A DNA stretch of 38,053 bases from Methanomassiliicoccales archaeon. GTDB taxonomy: Archaea; Thermoplasmatota; Thermoplasmata; SG8-5; JAGLSY01. Below, piece after piece: positions 1 through 7,352 of this stretch. The stretch spans positions 1 through 38,053 of the forward strand of contig DAOVGM010000087.1 in NCBI GenBank assembly GCA_030672365.1, read 5' to 3'. The notes under the pieces were generated by a model, which was given only the letters and a program-made list of their open reading frames with translations, did no database searches and was not told where the DNA came from. Position 1 is the stretch's first letter, and the number at the start of each line of letters is the position of its first letter. The position numbers were made by a program, and so were the translations under genes.

Positions 1-1
1 A

Positions 2-880
2 CCTTTGATTGAAGAGACTGCTATTGGTGAGGAACCAATAGAAGAAACTGCTATGGGTGAGGAACCCATAGAAGAAACTCCTGCATATGAGCCAGAGCCC
101 ATTGTCGAAGAACCCATTGCCGAGCCCGAGCCTATTCCTGAACCGATGGCGGAAGAGCCGGCAATTGAGCTGGTGAGTGAGCCAGCGGTTGAGGAGGAGG
201 TTGCCCCGGGGCCAGCGTTCGGGGAAACATCAATGGATGAGCCCGAAGCAGAGCCAGTAGTCGAAGAGATGCCTCCTGCCGAACCTATCGACATTCCTGT
301 TGAAGAACCGGCCACATTCGGAGAGCCAGTTGCTGAGGAAGTCCCAGCAGAAGAACCGACAGAAGCTCCTGCGGAAGAACCGAGTGCTGAACAGTCTCTC
401 GAAGAACTGGCCGAAAGGGGTGACGAGCTTTTCGGCGAGGAGAAATACGAGGATGCGCTGGAGTGCTTCCAGAAGATAGTCAACCAGATTTCGAACGACC
501 AGGACGCATTGCACAACATGGCGGCTGTTCTTTACAAACTGGAGAGGTTCGACGAGGCCATCCAGACATTCGACAAGCTTATCGAGATAGAGCCCAACGA
601 CGTTACCGCGTACCTGACGAAAGGCGCTGCGCTTTACTGGAGCGAAAAATATGACGAGGCCATCGACAGCCTGAATAATGTTGTCAAAAGGGACTCGAAC
701 GACGGGGCGGCTTGGTACTACAAGGCATGCGCGGAGGCGAAGAAAGGCAACAATCAATTGGTCATTCCGTTTTTGAAGAGAGCGATGGACATCGAGCCAG
801 ACTTCAAGGAAAGGGCTCGCGAGGACGACGCTTTCGAGGCTGTGAAAGACGACGAGGAATTCAAAGGCATCGTCGGCTGA
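2..880 (+). CDS. Acidic Glu/Pro-rich protein with C-terminal TPR repeats (5' partial)
   Basis: The reading frame is open at the left edge of the window, so the true start lies upstream and residue numbers are relative. The first ~130 codons are a highly acidic, low-complexity tract rich in Glu and Pro; its beginning is a tandem repeat of a 10-residue unit (EETAMGEEPI and variants, about 30 nt each). The last ~150 residues form tetratricopeptide-type helical hairpins (DALECFQKIV, EAIQTFDKLIEIEPND, EAIDSLNNVVKRDSND), which usually bind protein partners. The acidic part is probably disordered. It ends 9 nt before rfcS and may be cotranscribed with it. No enzymatic motif is visible, so the role is unknown; scaffold or adaptor is a guess. 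TPR assignment is confident, function is not. Confidence 0.75.
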   Translation, partial: PLIEETAIGEEPIEETAMGEEPIEETPAYEPEPIVEEPIAEPEPIPEPMAEEPAIELVSEPAVEEEVAPGPAFGETSMDEPEAEPVVEEMPPAEPIDIPVEEPATFGEPVAEEVPAEEPTEAPAEEPSAEQSLEELAERGDELFGEEKYEDALECFQKIVNQISNDQDALHNMAAVLYKLERFDEAIQTFDKLIEIEPNDVTAYLTKGAALYWSEKYDEAIDSLNNVVKRDSNDGAAWYYKACAEAKKGNNQLVIPFLKRAMDIEPDFKERAREDDAFEAVKDDEEFKGIVG

Positions 881-889
881 GGGGGAATA

Positions 890-1852
890 ATGAACGACGT
901 GTGGGTTGAAAAATACCGTCCAAAGAAATTGGATGAGGTCGTAGGCCAGGAGGGCGTCATCGAGCGTCTGAAGAGTTATGTCGGGAGCCGCAACATGCCG
1001 CACCTGATGTTCGCAGGCCCCGCGGGCACGGGCAAAACGACCTCCGCGATAGCGCTGGTCAAGGAGATGTTCGGCGAGGACTGGAAGTTAAATTTTCATG
1101 AATTGAACGCCTCGGACGAGCGCGGGATCGACGTCGTCAGAAAGAACATCAAGGACTTTGCCAGGACAGCCCCCATCGCCGACACCCCGTTCAAGGTCAT
1201 CTTTCTGGATGAAGCTGATGCTCTAACTTCCGATGCCCAGGCCGCACTCAGGCGAACAATGGAAAAATACACCAACACCTGCCGCTTCATTCTCTCTTGC
1301 AATTACTCATCGAAGATCATCGACCCCATCCAGTCCAGATGCGCGGTCTTCCGTTTCCGGCCTCTCAATGAAGACGATGTGAAAAAGTATCTGGGCCGCA
1401 TTATCAAGGAAGAAAAATTAAAGGTCACGGACGACGGCATGGACGCCCTCATCTACGTTGCCGAGGGCGACCTGAGAAAAGCCACCAATATTCTGCAGGT
1501 ATCGGCATCCCTTGGCGGTGAAATCGACCAGGAGGTCGTGTACAAGACATCGGCCACGGGCAAGCCAGCCCAGGTCAAAGAAATGCTGGAGGTCGCCCTG
1601 GGCGGCGAGTTCATGCCTGCCAGGAACCTGCTGGACACCCTGCTGATAAACTACGGGCTGAGCGGCGAGGACATAATCCGCCAGGTACACAGGACGGCCT
1701 TCGACATCGACATCGACGAATTGCTGCGTGTCCGCCTCCTGGAAAAGATAGGGGAGACTGAATTCCGGCTCATCGAGGGCAGCAATGTCAGGATACAGAT
1801 CGAGGCACTACTGGCCTACATGGCGATGGTGGGACAGCAGGGGCGGAGGTAA
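890..1852 (+). CDS. rfcS: Replication factor C small subunit (clamp loader ATPase)
   Basis: This 320-residue AAA+ protein is the small subunit of the archaeal clamp loader, which opens PCNA and places it on primed DNA. Walker A is GPAGTGKTT at residues 43-51, Walker B ends in the DEAD box at 107-110, and the SRC arginine-finger motif is at 149-151. The N-terminal VEKYRPKKLDEVVGQ box is typical of RFC small subunits, and the length matches the family. The ATG at 890 follows GAGGGGGAA, a good ribosome binding site. The large subunit (rfcL) is not in the window, but the PCNA partner is encoded at 32209-32946. Identification is firm. Confidence 0.97.
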   Translation: MNDVWVEKYRPKKLDEVVGQEGVIERLKSYVGSRNMPHLMFAGPAGTGKTTSAIALVKEMFGEDWKLNFHELNASDERGIDVVRKNIKDFARTAPIADTPFKVIFLDEADALTSDAQAALRRTMEKYTNTCRFILSCNYSSKIIDPIQSRCAVFRFRPLNEDDVKKYLGRIIKEEKLKVTDDGMDALIYVAEGDLRKATNILQVSASLGGEIDQEVVYKTSATGKPAQVKEMLEVALGGEFMPARNLLDTLLINYGLSGEDIIRQVHRTAFDIDIDELLRVRLLEKIGETEFRLIEGSNVRIQIEALLAYMAMVGQQGRR

Positions 1853-1919
1853 TTATCCCAAAACCCTTTAATAGCCCTTCCTTTATCCGAGGCTGAACCT
1901 ATTATTTAGGAGATAGAAA

Positions 1920-2069
1920 ATGGCTAGATTTCCCGAGGCTGAAGCAAGAACTCTGGACAAGAAGGTATGCATGAGCTGCAACGCCACCAATCCGAAGAAG
2001 GCGACAAGATGCAGGAAGTGCAAGTCCAAGCAGCTGAGGATGAAAGCCAAGGAAAGTCGGAAAAGATAG
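1920..2069 (+). CDS. rpl40e: 50S ribosomal protein eL40
   Basis: A short 49-residue gene, starting [17 protein letters not shown] and ending ESRKR. It has a four-cysteine zinc ribbon (CMSC at 17-20, CRKC about 13 residues later) in a Lys/Arg-rich chain, exactly the size and pattern of archaeal eL40, a structural protein of the large ribosomal subunit. ATG at 1920 is preceded by TTAGGAGAT, and a TATA-like CCTTTAATAG lies about 50 nt upstream. It is followed by a repeat-element copy starting at 2124. Confidence 0.93.
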   Translation: MARFPEAEARTLDKKVCMSCNATNPKKATRCRKCKSKQLRMKAKESRKR

Positions 2070-2123
2070 GGATTCATATTTTTACGTGCTGGCTCTGGCC
2101 CAGATGGTATGACAGATATGTTT

Positions 2124-2346
2124 GAACATCCCCGCCCTACCAGGCGGGGCTTTCACGAATCTTTGCTGTTTTCTGCTTGTCACAGAAAATGCTGGCAATA
2201 CATTACCCCGCCCTTGAAATGAACAGTTTTCGTACCAGACGGGGCATGACGCAGTTGGCCGTATCGTTGCTCCGAGCAGGGCATAGGGGGTTGGGTATGC
2301 CCAGCGGAGGAGCAGGGTGGGGGGATTGAAAACTGGCTGGGGCGGG
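2124..2346 (+). repeat. G-rich structured intergenic element, copy A (long form)
   Basis: This copy fills the gap between the convergent rpl40e and enoyl-CoA hydratase genes. Its 5' module (2124-~2250), shared with copy F, has hairpin CCCCGCC/GGCGGGG (2130-2136/2143-2149), the conserved string CTTTCACGAATCTTT, and hairpin TTTTCTG/CAGAAAA (2169-2175/2183-2189). The core has outer stem GCTCC/GGAGC (2269-2273/2309-2313) and inner stem GGGCATA/TATGCCC (2279-2285/2296-2302) closing a G-rich loop. The tail is GGGTGGGGGG (2315-2324), a 13-nt spacer and TGGGGCGGG (2338-2346), a potential G-quadruplex. It ends 14 nt from the convergent stop codon. Function unknown. Confidence 0.85.
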
Positions 2347-2360
2347 AATGATATTAAAAA

Positions 2361-3143
2361 TTATTTGCCTTTGAACTTCGGCTTTCTCTTCTCGACGAAG
2401 GCATCGACTCCTTCTCGAAAGTCCTCTGTCTCGCCGGAAATCGACATCATGTGCCTTTCCGCTTCGAAATGGTCCATGAGGGACGGTTTGTCCGCGATTC
2501 GGATCAGGGTCTTGGCCCTGCCTATGGCCAGCGTCGGTCCCTTTTCTATCTTTTCCGCCATCTTCATGACCTTTTTCATGAGCTTGTCGTCGTCGACGAC
2601 CTTGTTGATGAGCCCGATGCGCTCGGCTTCTTTCGCGCCGATGGTCTCGCTGAGGTAGATAAGTTCGCCGGCCTTCGCCCTGCCCACCAGACGCGGCAGG
2701 AAGAACGTTCCGCAGCCGGGGGCCAGACCTATTTTCATGAAACCCATGTTGAATTTGGCCTTCTTGCTGGCAATTCGAATGTCGCAGGCCATCGCGAGGC
2801 CGCAGCCTGCTCCAACAGCGTGGCCGTTTATCGCCGCGATGATGATCTTCTCCATGTTCCAAATTCGGATGATGGGCCTGTGGATGCCGGTAACCAGGTT
2901 TCCCAGGAACTCGGTCGGTTTTTTGGACTCGGCCATTCCCTTGACGTCCCCGCCGGCACAGAACGCCTTGCCCGTGCCTGTCAGGATTATGACCTTGATG
3001 GAATCGTCGTCCTCGCAAATTCCAAAAATGTCGTCCAGTTCGGCTGAAAGCTCGTCGTCGAAGGCGTTCATGCGGTCCGGGCGGTCGAGCGTGATGATTG
3101 CCTTCCCGCCGTCCATATCCACTTTCAGGGTTTTATATGTCAT
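2361..3143 (-). CDS. Enoyl-CoA hydratase/isomerase family protein
   Basis: This 260-residue protein is a full-length member of the crotonase superfamily, which stabilises CoA-thioester enolates. Recognisable segments are the N-terminal ITLDRPDRMNAFDDEL, the oxyanion-hole region FCAGGDVKGM, and AINGHAVGAGCGLAMACDIR. Typical reactions are hydration of enoyl-CoA or related isomerisation or hydrolysis; the exact substrate cannot be read from the sequence. The start is supported by GGGAG 3 nt before the ATG. It lies 27 nt downstream of nfnB on the same strand, so it may be the last gene of the redox operon. Family call is sure, specific function is not. Confidence 0.9.
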   Translation of the reverse strand: MTYKTLKVDMDGGKAIITLDRPDRMNAFDDELSAELDDIFGICEDDDSIKVIILTGTGKAFCAGGDVKGMAESKKPTEFLGNLVTGIHRPIIRIWNMEKIIIAAINGHAVGAGCGLAMACDIRIASKKAKFNMGFMKIGLAPGCGTFFLPRLVGRAKAGELIYLSETIGAKEAERIGLINKVVDDDKLMKKVMKMAEKIEKGPTLAIGRAKTLIRIADKPSLMDHFEAERHMMSISGETEDFREGVDAFVEKRKPKFKGK

Positions 3144-3170
3144 TGACTCCCATCCTCAGGGTGTTAAAAA

Positions 3171-4595
3171 TCATTCGCTCGCTTCCTCTGCCGGCACTTT
3201 CGGCCAGTCGCCCTTGTTCGTCAAATATTCGTGAATCGATTTCGCCGCTGTTTTACCGGCGCCCGCGGCCTGGATGACAGTGGCCGCGCCTGTCACTATG
3301 TCGCCGCCTGCCCAGATGCCCTCGACACTTGTCTTGCCGTCCTCGAGTGCCTCGATGTAACCCCACTTGTTGAGCTTCAGGTCCGGTATTGTTCCGGTGA
3401 GGAGGGGGTTGGCGTCCGCGCCGATACCGATTATGACGGTGTCGACCTCTATCTCATATTCGGAGCCCGGGATTGGCACCGGTCTTCTGCGACCCGAATC
3501 GTCCGGCTCGCCCAGTTCCATCTTCAAGATCTCCATGCCGCGCACCCAGCCGTTGTCGTCCCTGAGGATTTTCACCGGGTTCCTGAGGAGGTGGAACTCT
3601 ATGCCCTCTTCCTCGGCATGATGGATCTCCTCGTTCCTGGCCGGCATCTGCTCCATCGCTCTCCGGTAGACACTGTAAACCCGCTCCGCGCCCAGGCGCA
3701 TCGCGGTCCTGAGGCAGTCCATAGCCACATTGCCGCCGCCGACAACAGCCACCTTCCTGCCGCGCATTATCGGGGTGTCGTAGTTCGGGTGGTCGTAGGC
3801 CTTCATCAGGTTGGCGCGTGTGAGGTACTCGTTGGCAGAATACACACCGCACAAATTCTCGCCTTCCATGTTCATGAATTTCGGCAGGCCGGCTCCCACG
3901 CCGATGTAAATCGCATCGTACTTGTACTTGTTGAACAAATCGTCAATCGTAATGGCGGTCCCGATGACCGCGTTGAGCTCCAGCTTCACGCCCATGTCGA
4001 TGAGGTACCTGACTTCGGATTCCACTATGAACTTCGGAAGGCGGAACTCGGGAATTCCGTAGACCAACACGCCGCCGGCCTTGTGAAGTGCCTCGTAAAT
4101 CGTGACCTCGTGCCCGAGCAGGGCCAGGTCTCCCGCAAGGCAGAGCCCGGATGGTCCAGAGCCGATGACGGCGATTTTCTTTCCTGTCGATGGTGCCAGT
4201 TTTGGAATTTCAACCTTGCACTCGCCGCGCTCGCAGTCCGCGGCGTACCTTTCGAGGCGGCCGATGGCGACCGGTTCTCCCTTTTTCCCGAGGACGCACT
4301 TTCCCTCGCACTGGACTTCCTGGGGGCAGACCCTTCCGCAGACCGCCGGCAACGCGTTCGTTTCTTTAATTTTCTTGGCCGCTGCGGGGGCGTCGCCCTC
4401 TCTGATGAGCTTGATGAATTCCGGTATTTGTACGTTAACCGGGCAGCCGGTGACGCACTGCGGGTTCTTGCACTGGATGCAGCGCTCGGCTTCCATCTTG
4501 GCTGTTTCTGCGTCGTAGCCGAGCGGGACTTCGTTGAAATTCCTCGCTCTCGCTGCGGGAGGTTGCTCGGGCATCTTGTGCCTGGGTATCTTCAT
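3171..4595 (-). CDS. nfnB: NfnB / glutamate-synthase small-subunit-like flavoprotein
   Basis: This 474-residue FAD/NAD(P)-binding iron-sulfur protein resembles GltA and the large subunit of NADH-dependent reduced ferredoxin:NADP+ oxidoreductase (Nfn, also SudA). Two N-terminal cysteine clusters (C39, C42, C47, C51 and C86, C90, C96, C100) fit the two [4Fe-4S] sites of the family. FAD-binding GSGPSG is at 145-150 and the second dinucleotide motif VVGGGNVAMDC is about two thirds along. The C-terminal WAGGDIVTGAATVIQAAGAGK is the family FAD motif. The start overlaps the stop of the adjacent nfnA-like gene by 4 nt, so they are translationally coupled. The pairing favours Nfn over a lone glutamate synthase subunit. 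Whether it bifurcates electrons is inferred. Confidence 0.85.
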   Translation of the reverse strand: MKIPRHKMPEQPPAARARNFNEVPLGYDAETAKMEAERCIQCKNPQCVTGCPVNVQIPEFIKLIREGDAPAAAKKIKETNALPAVCGRVCPQEVQCEGKCVLGKKGEPVAIGRLERYAADCERGECKVEIPKLAPSTGKKIAVIGSGPSGLCLAGDLALLGHEVTIYEALHKAGGVLVYGIPEFRLPKFIVESEVRYLIDMGVKLELNAVIGTAITIDDLFNKYKYDAIYIGVGAGLPKFMNMEGENLCGVYSANEYLTRANLMKAYDHPNYDTPIMRGRKVAVVGGGNVAMDCLRTAMRLGAERVYSVYRRAMEQMPARNEEIHHAEEEGIEFHLLRNPVKILRDDNGWVRGMEILKMELGEPDDSGRRRPVPIPGSEYEIEVDTVIIGIGADANPLLTGTIPDLKLNKWGYIEALEDGKTSVEGIWAGGDIVTGAATVIQAAGAGKTAAKSIHEYLTNKGDWPKVPAEEASE

Positions 4596-5467
4596 TCTTT
4601 CTTTGATGTCGATTTCTCAACCCTCCCTTGCTCTTCGTCCTGCCTGCAGCCTATGCTGAAATGATGAAATGCCATCGCCTCGTCCATGACATACTGGCTG
4701 TTCCTCTTGAACAGCTCGTCCCAGTCCACCTCGTGGCCGTTGAACCACGGGCCGTCGACGCACGCGTACTTCGTCTCGCCCCCAACCGTCACGCGGCAGC
4801 AACCGCACATGCCTGTGCCGTCGACCATCAGGGCGTTCAGCGAGACCTCGGTGTCGATATTGTGCTCCCGGGTCGCCTGGGAGCACATCATGAGCATGAA
4901 GTTGCAGCCCATGAAGAACGCCTTGTCGACTTTCTCGCCCAGCTCCTCAAGAATCGAATGAACTTTACCCGTGTTGCCGGAACTTCCGTCCGACGTGGCC
5001 AGCATCAGCGCGTCCGAGACTTTCTCCAAATTCTCGACGTTGTAAAACAGGTAATTGCTTCTGGCCTCGATAACTGTGATGACCCTGTTGCCGGCCTCCT
5101 TGAGAGCATGGGCCAGCGGGTAGACCGCGCCGATTCCGTAACAGCCGCCTCCGACGAAAACTGTGCCGTAGTTTTTAATTTCCGGCACGATACCCAGCGG
5201 TCCGACCACGCCTTCGAGGTGGTCGCCCATCTTCATCTGGGCCAGCTTCATCGTCGAAACCCCCAATTCCTGAATGAAGGCAGTTATCGTACCCTCGTCC
5301 CGGTCCCAGTCCGAAATTGTGAACGGCACGCGCTCGCCCTCCTCGTCCGGTATAAAAATGACGAACTGGCCTGGTTTGGATTTCTCGGCAATTTCGGGTG
5401 CGTGAACTACGAATTTGTAGATGTTGGGCACGACCATTTCTTTCTCCAGAATCTTGAACTTGCTCAT
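4592..5467 (-). CDS. nfnA: NfnA-like ferredoxin-NAD(P)+ oxidoreductase subunit
   Basis: The protein has 291 residues when started at MSKFKIL. That ATG follows GGAGGTTTTCC, whereas the frame could extend 22 codons upstream without a ribosome binding site. It has the ferredoxin-reductase fold: a flavin barrel with RVPFTISDWD near residue 46, an NAD-binding half with VGGGCYGIGAVYPLA near 105, and a C-terminal [2Fe-2S] region with C221, C223, C224 and C236. The family includes NfnA, SudB and the dihydroorotate dehydrogenase electron-transfer subunit; the adjoining nfnB makes the Nfn reading best. The 116-nt leader after nuoG holds three hairpins, one covering the Shine-Dalgarno, so translation may be regulated. 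Confidence 0.85.
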   Translation of the reverse strand: MSKFKILEKEMVVPNIYKFVVHAPEIAEKSKPGQFVIFIPDEEGERVPFTISDWDRDEGTITAFIQELGVSTMKLAQMKMGDHLEGVVGPLGIVPEIKNYGTVFVGGGCYGIGAVYPLAHALKEAGNRVITVIEARSNYLFYNVENLEKVSDALMLATSDGSSGNTGKVHSILEELGEKVDKAFFMGCNFMLMMCSQATREHNIDTEVSLNALMVDGTGMCGCCRVTVGGETKYACVDGPWFNGHEVDWDELFKRNSQYVMDEAMAFHHFSIGCRQDEEQGRVEKSTSKKE

Positions 5468-5470
5468 TGG

Positions 5471-5587
5471 AAAACCTCCATAAACCTGGAGGTTTTGAGG
5501 TGAATGGTGAGCGGTAGTGAACTCATTCTGCATCTCTCACCATTCGGTTCGAGCTGTTGAATGTGTTCACTTCGTTCACTCATTCAA
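5471..5587 (-). promoter_or_regulatory. Three-hairpin intercistronic leader upstream of nfnA
   Basis: The gap from nuoG to nfnA folds into three perfect stems: AAAACCTCCA/TGGAGGTTTT (5471-5480/5487-5496), GAATGGTGAG/CTCACCATTC (5502-5511/5536-5545), and TTGAATG/CATTCAA (5557-5563/5581-5587) with a 17-nt loop. On the minus strand the first stem buries the GGAGG ribosome binding site of nfnA, and the last includes the TGA stop of nuoG. A matching arrangement occurs at 35152-35208. It is likely an RNA-level translation or processing control site; the mechanism is inferred. Confidence 0.65.
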
Positions 5588-7344
5588 ACCGCCTCCCATA
5601 CGGTTTTCAGGTCGTCCATTAACCTGGTGAGGTCAACTCCGCGATATGAAAAACTCGGGTTCCGCTCTTTCAGCATCTTGGGCAGCCAGTTTTTTTCCGA
5701 AAGCAGGTCTTGCAATTCCGGCTGCGGGAGTTCCTTCAGTCCGTTTTCAAACGCCGAGCGCACATCTTCGTGCGTTTCGAAAATCGCCTCCTTTCCGAGG
5801 CCTTTGAGAATATCATTTGTTATTTTCCAATCCGGTCTGGCTCTCGCATAGGGCTCGGGCGCAGCCCTCAAAATCCTCAGCGTTCCGTCGAAGGAGACCG
5901 TGGTGCCGTCGGTCTCTATGAACGACAGGGCCGGAAGAACGATGGACGCAGCCTTCGAGGTTCCGGATTCGAATACGTCCTGGACGATGAGGAACTCCGG
6001 TTTTTCCGAAGTAGCCACGCCGCCGCCAGTAGCAATACCGTCGGCAGCCGCGCTTCCGTCGGTATCCACACCACCGGCAGCCGCGCCGCTGTCGGTAGCA
6101 ATACCGCCAGCAGCCAGGTGTTGGGTCGTGTAAACTGCCTTCAGCCCGGCGATTTCCTCGGGCTTCATGAGCTTTTCCTCGTCAAAGCCAGATAGTTGGC
6201 AGAGTGCTGAAACTCCGGATTCGTTTCCTCCCCCGAATCCGGAGGAAGCATCTGATGCGATTGCTATGTTTTCGGTCCCGAGGGCGCGGGCCAGCTCCAA
6301 GAGCGTGAAGGCCGCCTCGTTGCTGAGGTCGCTGGACAGAATAAAGCCGACATCCTGGGGTTGGTAATTTTTAAGCCCTTCGACAGCGGATTCAACTGCC
6401 TCATCCCAATCTACAGGGATGAGCCAGTCATCTTTCCTGACCAGAGGATACTTCAGCCTTTCAAAGTGATTTGTGATGGTGGCTATGCAAAATCGACCGA
6501 GAACGCAAAGCTGGCCGTTCGTGTAAGAGTCTGAATCGGGAGTGGTCTCGACCAATTTCCCCCATTTGACGCCGGCCACGATACCGCAATTGATGTTGCA
6601 TAACCCGCAGACAGTGCTGACCGTGGCGTCGGGCTCCCCGTGCCATTTCGTCGCCCTTGCCGAAAGGGCGCCTGTCGGGCACACGTCCACACATGCCCCG
6701 CAGAATTTGCAGCCCAGCTCAAGGTGACTCTTTCCGAAAGATGTGTCGATGCGGGTTTCGTGGCCTCGGTTTGTGAAGGCCAGCACTCCCATTCCGCGTA
6801 TGTCCTCACAGACGCGGACGCACCTTCCGCAGAGGATGCAGAGGTTGTAGTCGCGGTCGAAGAACGGGTCAGATCGCTCGACGTCCATGTCCTTGTACTC
6901 GAAGTCATAGTCCACCTTCTCGATGCCCAGGTACTCGATGACGTCCTTGAGCTCGCAGTGCTCCTTGTTCGGGCACAGCTGGCATCCGGTTATCTGGCCT
7001 ACCTTCATCGGGCAGGTCCTGTACTTCGCGCATGTCTCCGCGTCCTCGCAAAGGATGCACGAGTTCGGGTGCTCGGAAAGCAATAATTCCAAGATCTTGC
7101 GGCGGAGGTCGTTGAGTTCTTCATCATTCGTAGTGATGACCATTCCGTCACTGGCCGGCGTCGTGCAGGCAGGCGGATAACCGCGCATGCCCTCGATTTT
7201 CACAAGGCAAAGGCGGCATGCCCCGAAGGCGGGAAGCTCCTTTAGAGTGCAGAGCGTCGGAATGTAGATGTCGGCATCTCTGGCTACCTCTAAGATCGTT
7301 CCCGATTTTTTGATTTCAACTTCTTTGCCATCTATCTTCAACAT
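5584..7344 (-). CDS. nuoG: NuoG-like / NAD-reducing complex iron-sulfur subunit with short molybdopterin-type domain
   Basis: This 586-residue protein carries, in order, a [2Fe-2S] domain (C32, C43, C46, C60), a cysteine-rich second cluster region (C96, C99, C105, C111), an [4Fe-4S] ferredoxin pair (C169/172/175/179 and C212/215/218/222), the molybdopterin-oxidoreductase-type cluster (C246, C249, C253, C280), then about 300 residues of molybdopterin-domain type. Full formate dehydrogenases are much longer; here the catalytic and cofactor-binding portion appears shortened, so an electron-wiring role like NuoG is more likely than formate oxidation. Residues ~409-444 are an insertion of three 11-residue repeats (GGIATDSGAAA and variants). 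It lies 8 nt after nuoF in an operon. Name is by similarity only. Confidence 0.85.
   Translation of the reverse strand: MLKIDGKEVEIKKSGTILEVARDADIYIPTLCTLKELPAFGACRLCLVKIEGMRGYPPACTTPASDGMVITTNDEELNDLRRKILELLLSEHPNSCILCEDAETCAKYRTCPMKVGQITGCQLCPNKEHCELKDVIEYLGIEKVDYDFEYKDMDVERSDPFFDRDYNLCILCGRCVRVCEDIRGMGVLAFTNRGHETRIDTSFGKSHLELGCKFCGACVDVCPTGALSARATKWHGEPDATVSTVCGLCNINCGIVAGVKWGKLVETTPDSDSYTNGQLCVLGRFCIATITNHFERLKYPLVRKDDWLIPVDWDEAVESAVEGLKNYQPQDVGFILSSDLSNEAAFTLLELARALGTENIAIASDASSGFGGGNESGVSALCQLSGFDEEKLMKPEEIAGLKAVYTTQHLAAGGIATDSGAAAGGVDTDGSAAADGIATGGGVATSEKPEFLIVQDVFESGTSKAASIVLPALSFIETDGTTVSFDGTLRILRAAPEPYARARPDWKITNDILKGLGKEAIFETHEDVRSAFENGLKELPQPELQDLLSEKNWLPKMLKERNPSFSYRGVDLTRLMDDLKTVWEAV
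6012..6117. repeat. 33-bp tandem repeat inside nuoG-like gene
   Basis: Two complete and two partial copies of a 33-bp unit (starting GTAGCAATACC or GTATCCACACC on the plus strand). On the coding strand it encodes 11-residue units GGIATDSGAAA, GGVDTDGSAAA and DGIATGGG plus a partial unit. The reading frame is kept because the period is a multiple of three, so the insertion is tolerated. It is probably a variable surface loop in the molybdopterin-type domain. Confidence 0.85.
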
Positions 7345-7352
7345 TGTTTACC

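Noticed and set aside
3231-4664. Plus-strand ORF of 477 codons opposite nfnB
   Set aside because: It is a shadow of the GC-rich nfnB/nfnA codons; no protein motifs, while the minus-strand frame has complete iron-sulfur and FAD motifs.
5584-7344. Complete formate dehydrogenase alpha subunit
   Set aside because: The molybdopterin portion is only about 300 residues, too short for a catalytic subunit; NuoG-like fits better.
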